A stretch of DNA of 64,000 nucleotides from an uncultured Photobacterium sp. (GCF_947502415.1 NZ_CANMZV010000001.1:62001-126000); one strand, 5' to 3'. Counted from the stretch's first letter, positions 37,486 to 46,500 are shown. Made by a program: numbers and translations. The notes: generated by a model from the letters alone, not told the origin.

Positions 37486-37542
37486 ATGACATTCTCTTTG
37501 ATTGCTTACTTTTCCGCTGAAAAACGCGCGGGGGAGAAGTAA
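37486..37542 (+). CDS. Possible 18-residue leader peptide ahead of the permease
   Basis: ATG at 37486 gives MTFSLIAYFSAEKRAGEK and a TAA at 37540-37542, two bases before the permease ATG. AAGGA lies 8-9 bases before it. The permease ribosome-binding site (GGGGGAG) lies inside this frame, so translating the small frame would cover it. Could be a coupled leader or chance. Confidence 0.45.
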   Translation: MTFSLIAYFSAEKRAGEK

Positions 37543-37544
37543 GC

Positions 37545-38540
37545 ATGTTTCAGATTTTTTCTGATATTGCCAGCTGGCTGGTATTCGATTTATTGGGCTT
37601 ATCTGCCGAAACCAAGGCGGGTGATGCCTTACATTTCTTTATTGAAGATGTTACCAAGATTTTTGCGTTGTTAGTGGTAATGATCTATTTGATTGCGGTG
37701 ATACGCGCGTCTCTGGACGTAGAACGGGTCCGTGATTTTCTGGCTGGTAAAAGTCGCGGGTTCGGTTACATGCTGGGGGCTGTTTTTGGGGCAATTACAC
37801 CATTTTGCTCATGTTCCAGTATCCCCGTATTCCTTGGATTCAGTTCAGCCGGGATCCCGCTTGGGATCACCATGGCATTTCTCATCACCTCACCATTGAT
37901 CAATGAAGTGGCTGTGCTGTTATTGATGGGGCTACTGGGGTGGGAGTTTACCCTGATGTATATCCTGGTCGGTATGGTGGTCGGCATGCTAGGCGGTGTG
38001 TTCCTTGATGCTATTAAAGCAGAGCGATGGTTACAGTCCTTTGCTGCTGAAGCGTTGAAACTGGGGGGGGAGAGCGAGTTTCAGTCAAATAATCAGCAAA
38101 GAAAAGCGCTTACGTTCAATGACCGTCACCAGTTTGCTAAGCAAGAAACCATCAATATTTTTAGCCGGGTTTGGAAGTGGGTGATTATTGGTGTTGGCCT
38201 GGGCGCGGCGCTTCACGGGTTTGTGCCTGACGGTTGGATTGAATCACATCTCGGCGACGGGCAATGGTGGTCTGTCCCCGCAGCCGTGCTGCTGGGTATT
38301 CCCCTTTATTCTAACGCCACAGGGGTGATTCCTGTGATGGAAAGCTTGATTGTTAATGGCTTACCAATCGGAACAACGCTCGCTTTTTGTATGAGTACCG
38401 TCGCTGCCAGCTTCCCAGAATTTATTTTGCTTAAGCAAGTAATGCAGTGGAAATTATTGGCCACATTGTTTGCCGTTTTGCTGGTGGCTTTCACCCTTGT
38501 CGGGTGGACATTCAATATCTTTTCATTGTCAACGATATAA
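37545..38540 (+). CDS. COG0701 (DUF318/ArsP-like) membrane permease
   Basis: 331 residues with about eight membrane segments. The hallmark is a Cys cluster in a membrane loop, ITPFCSCSSIPVF, with SSAGIPLGITMAFLITSPLINE after it, and in the second half GIPLYSNATGVIPVMESL and CMSTVAASFPEF. Members are linked with export of organoarsenicals or other thiol-reactive compounds and with redox operons. The adjacent CxxC protein and SigZ support a thiol or metalloid stress role; the substrate is unknown. Confidence 0.88.
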   Translation: MFQIFSDIASWLVFDLLGLSAETKAGDALHFFIEDVTKIFALLVVMIYLIAVIRASLDVERVRDFLAGKSRGFGYMLGAVFGAITPFCSCSSIPVFLGFSSAGIPLGITMAFLITSPLINEVAVLLLMGLLGWEFTLMYILVGMVVGMLGGVFLDAIKAERWLQSFAAEALKLGGESEFQSNNQQRKALTFNDRHQFAKQETINIFSRVWKWVIIGVGLGAALHGFVPDGWIESHLGDGQWWSVPAAVLLGIPLYSNATGVIPVMESLIVNGLPIGTTLAFCMSTVAASFPEFILLKQVMQWKLLATLFAVLLVAFTLVGWTFNIFSLSTI

Positions 38541-38549
38541 GGAAACAAG

Positions 38550-38783
38550 ATGAAAACAGTTAAAGTTTTAGGCTCTGGTTGTGCTAACTGCCGTAATACT
38601 GCAGATTTGATTCAGGAAGTCGCCGATGAGCTCAATGTCGATATTCAAATTGAGAAAGTGCAGGACATGGCGCAGATTATGGCTTATCAGGTGATGTCGA
38701 CGCCGGCTGTAGTGATCGATGAGCAGGTAGTTCACAAGGGGAGCGTACCGAAGCGTGACGTTGTCACTGAGTGGTTTGCTTGA
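38550..38783 (+). CDS. TM0996/MTH895-type thioredoxin-like protein
   Basis: 77 residues, a minimal thioredoxin fold with CANC near residue 12 (GSGCANCRNT) and the cis-Pro motif STPAVVID. This small redox protein family frequently sits next to COG0701 permeases. It lies 9 bases after the permease stop codon with AAGGAAA between, so it is part of the same transcript and probably supplies or receives electrons for the permease. Confidence 0.9.
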   Translation: MKTVKVLGSGCANCRNTADLIQEVADELNVDIQIEKVQDMAQIMAYQVMSTPAVVIDEQVVHKGSVPKRDVVTEWFA

Positions 38784-38797
38784 TAGGTACAAAATAA

Positions 38798-38833
38798 CTA
38801 ATCAGTCTCAACCATTGGATTGAGACTGATTAG
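38798..38833. terminator. Strong hairpin between convergent genes
   Basis: CTAATCAGTCTCAA (38798-38811) and TTGAGACTGATTAG (38820-38833) form a perfect 14-bp stem with an 8-base loop. On the minus strand it runs into TTATTTTG, so it best fits termination of the BCCT gene. Confidence 0.75.
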
Positions 38834-38898
38834 AAATTCCCATCCCCATTTAAGTCAGTTTAAACGATCAACATAACGATAGGTTTTTGGGTTAACCA

Positions 38899-40479
38899 CT
38901 ATTGGTATAAAGAACGTTCTGTTCTTAACCCCTTGATCAGGCTGACGCACATTAACAACAGGATAAAGGTAAATGGCAAGGCCGTCGCCACAACGCCAGA
39001 CTGCAGTGCCTGAAGCGCTTCTTTGCCACCAACCCAAAGCATGACTGCCGCAATGGCACCTTCGACGGTTGCCCAGAAGATCCGTTGCGGAACCGGAGCT
39101 TCGACCTTACCACCAGCAGTGATACTGTCGATAACCAGTGAGCCAGAGTCCGAAGAGGTGATAAAGAAGATCAGTATCAACACAATTGAAATGATGGAAA
39201 TGGCAGAGCCAAATGGCAGGGCATCGTAGACATGAAACAGGGTGAGAGAAATATCAGTTAAGCCCTCAGCCCCCAGCTCTCCAACCTTGTTGATCACCTG
39301 ATCAAGGGCAATTCCGCCAAAAATAGACATCCAAATCATGGTCATCAGAGTTGGAATAAACACAACGGCGAACAAGAATTCGCGCACGGTACGACCTTTA
39401 GATACACGGGCAATAAACATACCAACAAATGGTGACCATGAAATCCACCATGCCCAGTAGAATACCGTCCAACCGTGCATCCAAGTTGTGTCTTCACGGC
39501 CATGAGGGTTGCTCAGGCCAATGATATTTTCCGCATAAGCCATGAATGTTTCAGGTAGTGAAAGCTTTGCAATATCAAAGCTGACATAAGTTACGAACAG
39601 CAGCAAGGCGAAGGCAAACAGCATATTGATGTTACTTAGTAACTTCACACCGCCATCGATACCGCGCACCACTGAAGCAATGGCAATCAAAGTCACGAAT
39701 GTAATAACAACAAGCTGCATACCAATGCCGCCATCAGTGCCGAACACATGATTAATACCACTTGTTGCCTGCTGTGCACCCAAACCAAGGGAGGTTGCCA
39801 AACCAAACAAGGTGGCCAGTACGGCCATAATATCAATTACATGACCAAGCCAGCCCCAGGCACGGTCACCAAAGACCGGGTAGAACACTGAACGAATTGA
39901 GAGCGGTAGTCCTTTGTTAAAGGCAAAAAATGCCAACGCAAGCGCAACAATCGCATAGATAGACCAACCATGGATCCCCCAGTGGAAAATGGTCGCCCCC
40001 ATAGCGAGCGATTTCGCTTCTGCTGTGTATGGTTCTACATTAAAAGGCGTGCCCCACCAGTTGGTAAAGTAAGCTGTAGGTTCGGCTACTCCCCAGAACA
40101 GAAGGCCGATCCCCATACCGGCAGCAAACAACATTGCCATCCATGAAACGGTAGAGTGTTCTGGTTTAGCCTCTTTGCCACCAATGCGGATTTTACCAAA
40201 GGGTGACAGCATCAAGGCTAGAGTGAAGAAAAGGAAAAAGTTGGTTGCCCACATGAAGAAGACGTCAAAATCTTCAATGATACCGTTCTTTAGGCTATTT
40301 AGTGCCTCTTTGGCGGTGCTGGGTTCGACAAGAAGCAGTGCCGAAAGGAATAGAAAAATCAGACCGGCGCTAATGCCGAATACGGGGTTGTGAATATCAA
40401 AACCCCACTTTTGAATGTTGTCCTGACCTACCTGATAGTCGGTTGTTTCAATGCTGTATTTTTTTAAAATGCTATCCAT
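38899..40479 (-). CDS. BCCT-family betaine/carnitine/choline transporter
   Basis: 526 residues with 12 membrane segments. The family signature GMGIGLLFWGVAEP is near residue 125, and the substrate Trp-rich segment FYWAWWISWSPFVGMFIARV is in TM8. Such carriers take up quaternary-ammonium osmoprotectants using a sodium or proton gradient; which one cannot be said. The cytoplasmic N-terminus is short and acidic, and the C-terminus is short, so osmosensing by a long basic tail (as in BetP) is unlikely. Confidence 0.93.
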   Translation of the reverse strand: MDSILKKYSIETTDYQVGQDNIQKWGFDIHNPVFGISAGLIFLFLSALLLVEPSTAKEALNSLKNGIIEDFDVFFMWATNFFLFFTLALMLSPFGKIRIGGKEAKPEHSTVSWMAMLFAAGMGIGLLFWGVAEPTAYFTNWWGTPFNVEPYTAEAKSLAMGATIFHWGIHGWSIYAIVALALAFFAFNKGLPLSIRSVFYPVFGDRAWGWLGHVIDIMAVLATLFGLATSLGLGAQQATSGINHVFGTDGGIGMQLVVITFVTLIAIASVVRGIDGGVKLLSNINMLFAFALLLFVTYVSFDIAKLSLPETFMAYAENIIGLSNPHGREDTTWMHGWTVFYWAWWISWSPFVGMFIARVSKGRTVREFLFAVVFIPTLMTMIWMSIFGGIALDQVINKVGELGAEGLTDISLTLFHVYDALPFGSAISIISIVLILIFFITSSDSGSLVIDSITAGGKVEAPVPQRIFWATVEGAIAAVMLWVGGKEALQALQSGVVATALPFTFILLLMCVSLIKGLRTERSLYQ

Positions 40480-40889
40480 AAATGATACTCAAATGTTCAG
40501 TCCTTAATGCTTTCTTTTATGAAAAAGTAAAAGCGAAATAGCCTATAGAAATAAAGATGATTAGACCACTAAATAAAAAATCACGAAAAATGTTAACAGC
40601 AAATGCATCAATATTCAAATCTGGCTAGATTTTCGCTGGTTGTATGCTGTGTTGGCGACCGTTTCATGTGGTTGTATGTTATGTGTTCTAAATGTTTTTG
40701 AGGGGCTTAGGCGTGAAATGTCAACGTTGGAACAGAGCTAAGTGTTAAGTTGTAGGTGAGATAACTTCTGAATGCTATAGGAGAGAGTCTGGAACCAAAT
40801 ATGTGTAAAAGCCTCCGCCTGGTGATTATGGCGAAGGCTTTTTTCGTTTTTGAGGCTAGATTGAATGCTTTATTCAATCATATGAAACA
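40480..40889. other. Intergenic region with a terminator
   Basis: About 410 bases upstream of the BCCT gene and downstream of the TRAP binding-protein gene. Besides the terminator at 40807-40846 I see only AT-rich promoter-like DNA. Confidence 0.5.
40807..40846. terminator. Bidirectional terminator
   Basis: AAAAGCCTCCGCC and GGCGAAGGCTTTT pair with one mismatch around a 10-base loop, T-rich on both strands. It ends the minus-strand TRAP binding-protein gene. Confidence 0.75.
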
Positions 40890-41984
40890 TTATTGCGGAT
40901 TTCTCGCATTCAGATAGGCTTGTTCAGAAAGAGAGTGCCAATCATGGCCCTGATCTCGGAACATCATGTATGACACATAGACCTTCTGACTTAATGCATC
41001 TTTTTTAGCTTCTTCAGCTACAACCTGTTCTGATATTTCTTTTAATTGCTCAAGTACATCTGGTGGGAAAGGAAGTAGGTTTATTTTGTGTATACCCACT
41101 AAGCGCTCTAAAGCCGCATTATTACGCGCGGTATATTCAGCCAATACATTGACATTAACAATACGGGTTGCATTCATTACAATTGATTGAAGATCTTGCG
41201 GTAACTTCTCATAGGCTTTTTTGTTAATCAGTGCCTCAAATATAGTGCCGGGTTCATGCCAACCGGGGAAGTAGTAATATCTCGCGACGCGGTGCAGACC
41301 AGACTCCATATCATTGTATGGACCAATCCATTCAGCGGCATCAACTTTACCGTGTTTTAGCGCCATGTATATTTCGCTGCCGGGCAGGAGAATGGTTTCA
41401 ACGCCTAACTGGTTCAGTACTTTACCAGCAAGGCCTGGAATACGCATTTTCAGGCCTTTAAGATCATCTATGCTTTTGATCTCTTTGTTGAACCAGCCTC
41501 CCATTTGTACACCTGTACTACCAGCAGGCATGGGAATAATACCAAATGGTGCATAGGCTTCATGCCACAGTTCGAGACCTCCGCCGTGGTATATCCAGCT
41601 ATTCATTTCTTGTGCTGTAAGGCCAAAGGGGACTGCAGCGAAAAATTGTCCAGCAGGTACTTTATCTGTCCAGTAGGAAGCGGCACTGTGTCCCATTTGA
41701 ACTTTACCGCTTGAGACAGCATCGAATACATCCAGTGCTTTAACTAGTTCTCCGGCACCATAGACTGTGACTTTTATACGGCCACCACTCATTTCGTTAA
41801 TGAGTTCAGCCAGCTCATTGGCTCCAAGGCCAATTCCGGGGTAGTTTTTTGGCCAGCTGGTGACCATCTTCCATTCATATTCAGGTTTTTCTGGTTCGGC
41901 TGCATGGGTAACAAATGGGAATAAAAGCGTACTCACAATCGCTGCGGCCACTGCGAATTTTCTGACTACATCCTGCAACTGCAT
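40890..41984 (-). CDS. TRAP transporter solute-binding protein, orphan
   Basis: 364 residues with a signal peptide (about 1-29). The DctP family is shown by TSWPKNYPGIGLGANELAEL, MRIPGLAGKVLNQLGV and PGSEIYMALKHGKVDAAEWI; the overall pattern is closest to TakP-like binding proteins for keto acids or monocarboxylates. GAGGAAAG precedes the ATG. No DctQ or DctM membrane subunits are within the window on either side, so it either works with a distant transporter or acts as a sensor for another system, such as the CitAB pair next door. Those roles are inference. Confidence 0.9.
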   Translation of the reverse strand: MQLQDVVRKFAVAAAIVSTLLFPFVTHAAEPEKPEYEWKMVTSWPKNYPGIGLGANELAELINEMSGGRIKVTVYGAGELVKALDVFDAVSSGKVQMGHSAASYWTDKVPAGQFFAAVPFGLTAQEMNSWIYHGGGLELWHEAYAPFGIIPMPAGSTGVQMGGWFNKEIKSIDDLKGLKMRIPGLAGKVLNQLGVETILLPGSEIYMALKHGKVDAAEWIGPYNDMESGLHRVARYYYFPGWHEPGTIFEALINKKAYEKLPQDLQSIVMNATRIVNVNVLAEYTARNNAALERLVGIHKINLLPFPPDVLEQLKEISEQVVAEEAKKDALSQKVYVSYMMFRDQGHDWHSLSEQAYLNARNPQ

Positions 41985-42297
41985 TGTGCTTTCCTCAACG
42001 TTAGTGTGTTTAAGAGTGTTTCGTGGTTCGTTTTAGCAGTGAAAATAGCTCTCCAACTAAAGTGTTCAATTATTCAGTTTGGTATTAAATATAGTCACTT
42101 CTTTTAAGGATATTTGAGTTGGTTAAATAACAAGAAGTTAAGCAGAGAGAAGTGCAATTTAAAGAAAAATCGGTAAAGGGAACACTGTTAGCCGATGCTT
42201 CTGAGGTGGCTAAATTGAGTATCAGCCAGCAAATATTAAAGCCTCCGTCATGGCGGAGGCTTTAATTTATTATCGTAAGTTCAGTTGAAATAAAGGG
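41985..42297. other. Intergenic region with a terminator
   Basis: About 310 bases between the TRAP binding-protein gene and the response-regulator gene. It contains the hairpin at 42235-42266 and otherwise AT-rich promoter DNA for the TRAP gene. Confidence 0.5.
42235..42266. terminator. Terminator of the CitAB-type operon
   Basis: ATTAAAGCCTCCG and CGGAGGCTTTAAT form a 13-bp stem with a 6-base loop; T residues follow on both strands. It lies about 30 bases beyond the response-regulator stop codon. Confidence 0.85.
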
Positions 42298-42978
42298 TTA
42301 TTCAACCATTTGATACAAACGGCGCGGACGGCCGCCAGTCTTGTAGTTAAGCACTAGCTTGATCATGCCTTCCGATTCCAGGAACTCCAGATAACGTCTT
42401 GCCGTAATGCGGCTGACATTCATTCGTTTGCCGATATCATCAGCTGAAAAGTCATGTAGTTTTTCATTTTGCAAAATGGCTTTCAGTGAGGCCAGGGTTG
42501 TGGCATCAATACCTTTTGGTGTCTGACGTACCTGTCTTACTGGAGATTTTCGCAAGATCTGGTCGATGTCATTCTGATCTACAGTTGTATTTCCTGAAAG
42601 CTTTTGTTTATACAGCTTGTAGTCATCCAGAGCCTGGTTGACGCGAGACATACGGATAGGTTTTACCAGATAGTCAGTAACACCGAGCTGGACGGCTTTC
42701 TCGACCGTGGTTGTTTCACGTTCGGCTGTGGTCATGATGAAGTCACAGGCGGCGTTTTGTTCACGTAGCTGGCGGATTACATCAATACCGTTGCCATCAG
42801 GCAGGCTGATATCAACAAAGATCAGCACTGGCTTGAAAGCATCATACTGTAATAAGGCATCAGCACAGCTTTCACTGACGGCAACCACAGTGAAGTCTGG
42901 GTTTTGATTGATGGTTGATTCGAGCGTGTAGCTGGCACGAATGTCATCTTCGATAAGCATTACTGTTGTTTTAGTCAT
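42298..42978 (-). CDS. CitB/DcuR-family response regulator
   Basis: 226 residues from the ATG at 42976-42978; a longer frame upstream lies inside the kinase gene and is not protein-like. The receiver domain has the acidic pocket (IEDD near residue 10), phospho-Asp in ILIFVDISLPDG, and Lys in YLVKPI. The C-terminal half is a winged helix (SADDIGKRMNVSRITARRYLEFL) as in CitB/DcuR. Its start overlaps the kinase stop by 8 bases, so the two are translated together. Target is probably the carboxylate symporter gene upstream. Confidence 0.93.
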   Translation of the reverse strand: MTKTTVMLIEDDIRASYTLESTINQNPDFTVVAVSESCADALLQYDAFKPVLIFVDISLPDGNGIDVIRQLREQNAACDFIMTTAERETTTVEKAVQLGVTDYLVKPIRMSRVNQALDDYKLYKQKLSGNTTVDQNDIDQILRKSPVRQVRQTPKGIDATTLASLKAILQNEKLHDFSADDIGKRMNVSRITARRYLEFLESEGMIKLVLNYKTGGRPRRLYQMVE

Positions 42979-44575
42979 GAGCGCTGATTTCGTTTTTATC
43001 GAGGTAGATGCTGAATAATGTTGTGTTTTGTTCTGTCCGTTCCCAGTCGATGTTGCCGTGGAAGTAATCAACCAACTGCTTGACCAGGTAAAGGCCGATG
43101 CCGTTTTGTTCATCGTCATTTTTTGAACTAACGCCGAATTCCAGAATTCGGTCGGTAATATCTTCGGGTACACCGGCACCGCTGTCCTGGACTTCTATAA
43201 TTATATGGTTGCTTCGGTCGCTCAGATAAACTTGTACTTCCGGCTCGACTTGTTCACGGTTCTGCCATGATGCAAGCAGGGCATTATCGATCAGGTTGCC
43301 AAGCATTGTGACAAATTTTTCCGATATATTCTTTTCGTAGCCCGACAAATTAATATCTTCATCAATCGTGAATTTTACGCCGATCTCTGATGCTTTATTG
43401 AATTTTGCCAGTAGCAATCCGGCCACGGCACTGTCGGTTACGGACATTACAATACTGCGGATAATCGACTGGCAGCGGTCGGTTTCTTGTTGGATGAAAT
43501 CGACGGCTTCGTTATATTTGCCGATTTGCAGCATGCCGGAAAGGGCATTGAGTTTATTGGAATACTCATGGGTTTTGCTGCGAAGCAAGGCTGAATAGTT
43601 TTTCAAGTTGGTAACTTCGGTTTCAAGTTCATTCCTGTCCAGGTTGGCGAAGAACACAATGACATGACCACGCGGGCCTTTTGGGTTTTTGATTGGATAG
43701 ATATTGGCGCGGTAGTTTATTTTTCCGATATTGAATTCGCCCTGATGGAAAGCTTCCTGGCTGGAAAGAACTAGGTGGCTCAGTGGTGCGGAATAGCGTG
43801 ATAAGGGCTGGTTAACATAATCGTAGCGTCCCGGCACTCCCATCGACAGCAATTTCAGCGCGCTGTTATTGATGGTCGTGATGTTCATGTTGTGATCGAC
43901 TGCAATGATGGCATCGCGAATACTATTGAGGACCATTTCATGTTCGCGGAATTTGTTGACGATAAATTCAGGTTCATAATCGAGGAAGGTTCGCTTCATT
44001 TTGAACACAAAAGCACCGGTAATGCCGATAGCCAGAAGATAAACCAGAACAATCAGTAATCCGATATAGCCGAATTGCTGATAGAGAATGGTTGAGGCCT
44101 TCTCTGACAGGTAGCCGATAGTAACCGTACCAATGATCTCACCATTAAGGATGATTGGTGAGAAGTTACGTATTGCTTTGCCAAGCGTGCCAGAGGCGAC
44201 GCTGCTGAACTCTGCCCCGTCTACGATCGCAGGGATAATATCGTCACCCATAAAGTGTTTGCCGATTCTATCCGGGTTAGGGTGAGTCAGGCGTTCTGCT
44301 TTTTTGTCTACCACTACGATGTAGGAGGCGTCGGTACGGGTTCTTATGGTTTCTACGTAGCTTTGCAGATCATAGGCTTGCCCGCTGTTTTTTGCTTCAA
44401 CAGCATCTATGACCACAGGATCGCAGGCCACAACCCGTGCAAGCTCGAGTCCCCGAGCTTTAATGCCTTCTATATGACTGTTTTGCAACAGGAAAAATAT
44501 TGCTGTCGTTACTGCGATCACAATGCACGACGAGGTCGCCGCTGTTGTGAGGGCAAGATAACTTTTAAGTTTCAT
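42971..44575 (-). CDS. CitA/DcuS-family sensor histidine kinase
   Basis: 534 residues. Membrane segment about 8-30, periplasmic PAS sensor about 31-168 (RTRTDASYIVVVDKKAERLT, then HPNPDRIGKHF, the citrate or dicarboxylate pocket region), second membrane segment about 172-196, cytoplasmic PAS about 215-320, phospho-acceptor His in KTHEYSNKLNALSGML, and the ATP-binding lobe (LGNLIDNALLAS, DSGAGVPE, GIGLYLVKQL). It should sense an external carboxylate and phosphorylate the adjacent regulator. The sensor residues match the citrate/malate/fumarate group; the exact ligand is unknown. Confidence 0.94.
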   Translation of the reverse strand: MKLKSYLALTTAATSSCIVIAVTTAIFFLLQNSHIEGIKARGLELARVVACDPVVIDAVEAKNSGQAYDLQSYVETIRTRTDASYIVVVDKKAERLTHPNPDRIGKHFMGDDIIPAIVDGAEFSSVASGTLGKAIRNFSPIILNGEIIGTVTIGYLSEKASTILYQQFGYIGLLIVLVYLLAIGITGAFVFKMKRTFLDYEPEFIVNKFREHEMVLNSIRDAIIAVDHNMNITTINNSALKLLSMGVPGRYDYVNQPLSRYSAPLSHLVLSSQEAFHQGEFNIGKINYRANIYPIKNPKGPRGHVIVFFANLDRNELETEVTNLKNYSALLRSKTHEYSNKLNALSGMLQIGKYNEAVDFIQQETDRCQSIIRSIVMSVTDSAVAGLLLAKFNKASEIGVKFTIDEDINLSGYEKNISEKFVTMLGNLIDNALLASWQNREQVEPEVQVYLSDRSNHIIIEVQDSGAGVPEDITDRILEFGVSSKNDDEQNGIGLYLVKQLVDYFHGNIDWERTEQNTTLFSIYLDKNEISAHD

Positions 44576-44757
44576 TATATTTGTTGTGTTTTAGGGTACG
44601 TCAAAGGAGGGGAGTATAACCGAATACACCATGCTGTGAATGGTTATCTTTCACAGTTGGTTATTCTTACAGAGAATTTGGATAACTATCCGCCATGATG
44701 CCGGATTGGACGTCGAATTTGTGGTGATGCTGGGAAATGAAATGGGTTGGTGGATAA

Positions 44758-44785
44758 TAAAAAGCCGGGCATGAAAAGCCCGGCT
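44758..44785 (-). terminator. Intrinsic terminator of the symporter gene
   Basis: On the minus strand AGCCGGGC and GCCCGGCT pair around a 7-base loop and run into TTTTTATT. It separates the symporter gene from the kinase gene, so the latter probably has its own promoter. Confidence 0.85.
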
Positions 44786-44817
44786 CAGATATCTGAATTT
44801 TCAGAATCGTATCTGCT

Positions 44818-46104
44818 TTATTTCAGCAGCTCAATGATCAGTGTTGCAAGGATCAGCATGAATGCACCGCCAATGCGTGATGAGATCTGAGCAAATGGCA
44901 TCAGTTCCATACGCTTACTTGCAGCAAGAACGGCTACGTCACCAGTACCACCCATGTTAGCCATACACAGACCAGCAGTGATCGCAGCTTCGATTGGGTG
45001 GAAGCCCATTAGGCGACCAACTAGTGCAGCACCGATGATAGCACCCAGAACAGTTGCGAATACCAGTAGGAAGTACACAAGGTTAAGAGATGCGATGATC
45101 TGGTCCAGATCTGTGTAAGCAACACCGATACCAACCAGTAGCGCTGGAGTCAGGTTATCTACCACAAACTTGTACCAAGCGTGTGCTGCTTGCTCAAGTT
45201 CACGAGGCATAAAGCCAGATACTTTCACTACTGCAACGAAGATAATCATCAGCGCGTAAGTGTGCATGCTGATAACATTGCTCAGTAGAGTACCTACGTA
45301 GAACATAGTGATTGCTAGTAGCGCACCAATACCCAGAACGTCAATAGACGCTTTGTGCTCTTGTTGTTCCTGCTGCTTTTCTTCTTCAGCGGCACCGCGC
45401 ATCAGCTTACCGTTACCCGTTAGAGAAGGGTAGAAGTTGCCAAGCTTGTTCAGAAGGCCTGCCATGACGATTGCAACTGCGTTACCGATAGCAAGTGCTG
45501 GAACCATTTTTGACATTAGCATTTCAGCAGACATACCTGTGTTACCAGACATGATTTCAACTAGTGGTACAGCGCCTGCACCCATGCCGCCGCCCATAAT
45601 TGGTAGGGCAATAAGCATAACTGAGTCGAAGAAACCATTGCCTAGCGCGCTACCTACAAGGCCAGCGAACAGGAACGAAACGGCAACACCACCCAGAATA
45701 ACAGGGATGTATTTCAGTGCCGCTTTCTTAAGTGTATTGCCATCCATACCTAGGATAGAACCTGTTACCAGGCTGGCAATAAAGAAAGAAAGGAAACCGC
45801 CGCTCTTCATGAAGGTAGTTACTGTGTTTGCAGTTTCTTGAGGTACCAGGCCACTGTGGAAAATGTATGAAGAACCAAAAATGATTACAATGGCACCGCC
45901 ACCAAAGAACTGGTTAACGATAGGTGTTTTGTCGCCTACGACATTCAGAATGTAGCCTACAACTGCCATGATGCCGATAGCACCGATAATGCCGTTAGGC
46001 ATTTCATTTTGAATTGTGGCCAGAAGGATCACCGCCGCAGACAGTGCGAAAATGATGTTAATCATTCGCTTGTCGCTTTGGGACATTACGTTATTGGTTA
46101 GCAT
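44818..46104 (-). CDS. 2-hydroxycarboxylate transporter (CitS/MaeN-type Na+ symporter)
   Basis: 428 residues with about 11 membrane segments and the two re-entrant GGxG loops that define the family: MGGGMGAGAVP in the first half and ANMGGTGDVAVLAASKR in the second. A charged, Gln-rich cytoplasmic loop (AEEEKQQEQQEHK) lies between the halves. The family imports citrate, malate or lactate with Na+. AGGTGA precedes the ATG. Together with the CitAB-type pair directly downstream and maeA at 1.7-3.4 kb, malate or citrate is the likely substrate. Confidence 0.94.
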   Translation of the reverse strand: MLTNNVMSQSDKRMINIIFALSAAVILLATIQNEMPNGIIGAIGIMAVVGYILNVVGDKTPIVNQFFGGGAIVIIFGSSYIFHSGLVPQETANTVTTFMKSGGFLSFFIASLVTGSILGMDGNTLKKAALKYIPVILGGVAVSFLFAGLVGSALGNGFFDSVMLIALPIMGGGMGAGAVPLVEIMSGNTGMSAEMLMSKMVPALAIGNAVAIVMAGLLNKLGNFYPSLTGNGKLMRGAAEEEKQQEQQEHKASIDVLGIGALLAITMFYVGTLLSNVISMHTYALMIIFVAVVKVSGFMPRELEQAAHAWYKFVVDNLTPALLVGIGVAYTDLDQIIASLNLVYFLLVFATVLGAIIGAALVGRLMGFHPIEAAITAGLCMANMGGTGDVAVLAASKRMELMPFAQISSRIGGAFMLILATLIIELLK

Positions 46105-46311
46105 GGTTCACCTGTTTAGTAGGGTTGTTATGTTTTTTGCGTAGTCTAACAACACTTTTTCCCAGGTAGGTTGAATCCTTCCTTTATGTAACTATCTAGC
46201 TCTTTTGTAACTTTTGTAACTGCTTAAACTCTGTCTGTTGTGTTCTATTTAAAATCAAATTGTATGAATTGAATCATTCCTGAACATTCGGCTGCTTAAT
46301 GAGATTGATTA
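46105..46311. other. Intergenic promoter region of the symporter gene
   Basis: About 200 bases before a truncated HAD frame. It contains the promoter and ribosome-binding site of the minus-strand symporter gene; there are T-rich and repeated TTTTGTAACT stretches near 46189-46220 but no clear operator. Confidence 0.5.
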
Positions 46312-46449
46312 TTAACTACGCAGGGTTGCCTTAAGGCATAGCTCGATAGTTTCGAGAAGCTGGCTGTCAAATGCTAGTGTCCTGTTAAAATCCAATACCA
46401 GAAATTCAATCTGGCAGTTTCCTTTGCCCGGAATATCAACAGTGATCAT
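46312..46449 (-). pseudogene. Truncated HAD-type soluble phosphatase (COG4087-like)
   Basis: A 45-codon frame from an ATG with AAAGGAGATAAAG upstream reads MITVDIPGKGNCQIEF, then LVLDFNRTLAFDSQLL and ends at ATLRS. This resembles the first 45 residues of the soluble P-type-ATPase-like HAD phosphatases (pattern LDFNGTLA), but here the motif has Arg for Gly and the protein stops before the remaining HAD motifs. It follows modD on the same strand, so it is probably a decayed last gene of that operon. An expressed short protein is not excluded. Confidence 0.6.
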
Positions 46450-46500
46450 CTTTATCTCCTTTAAACGAATTCTTACTGAATTATCGACGTAAATTGAAGG

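Noticed and set aside
42979-43179. N-terminal extension of the response regulator
   Set aside because: The extra residues are Ser/Thr-rich and lie inside the kinase gene in another frame. The ATG at 42976-42978 gives a normal receiver start.
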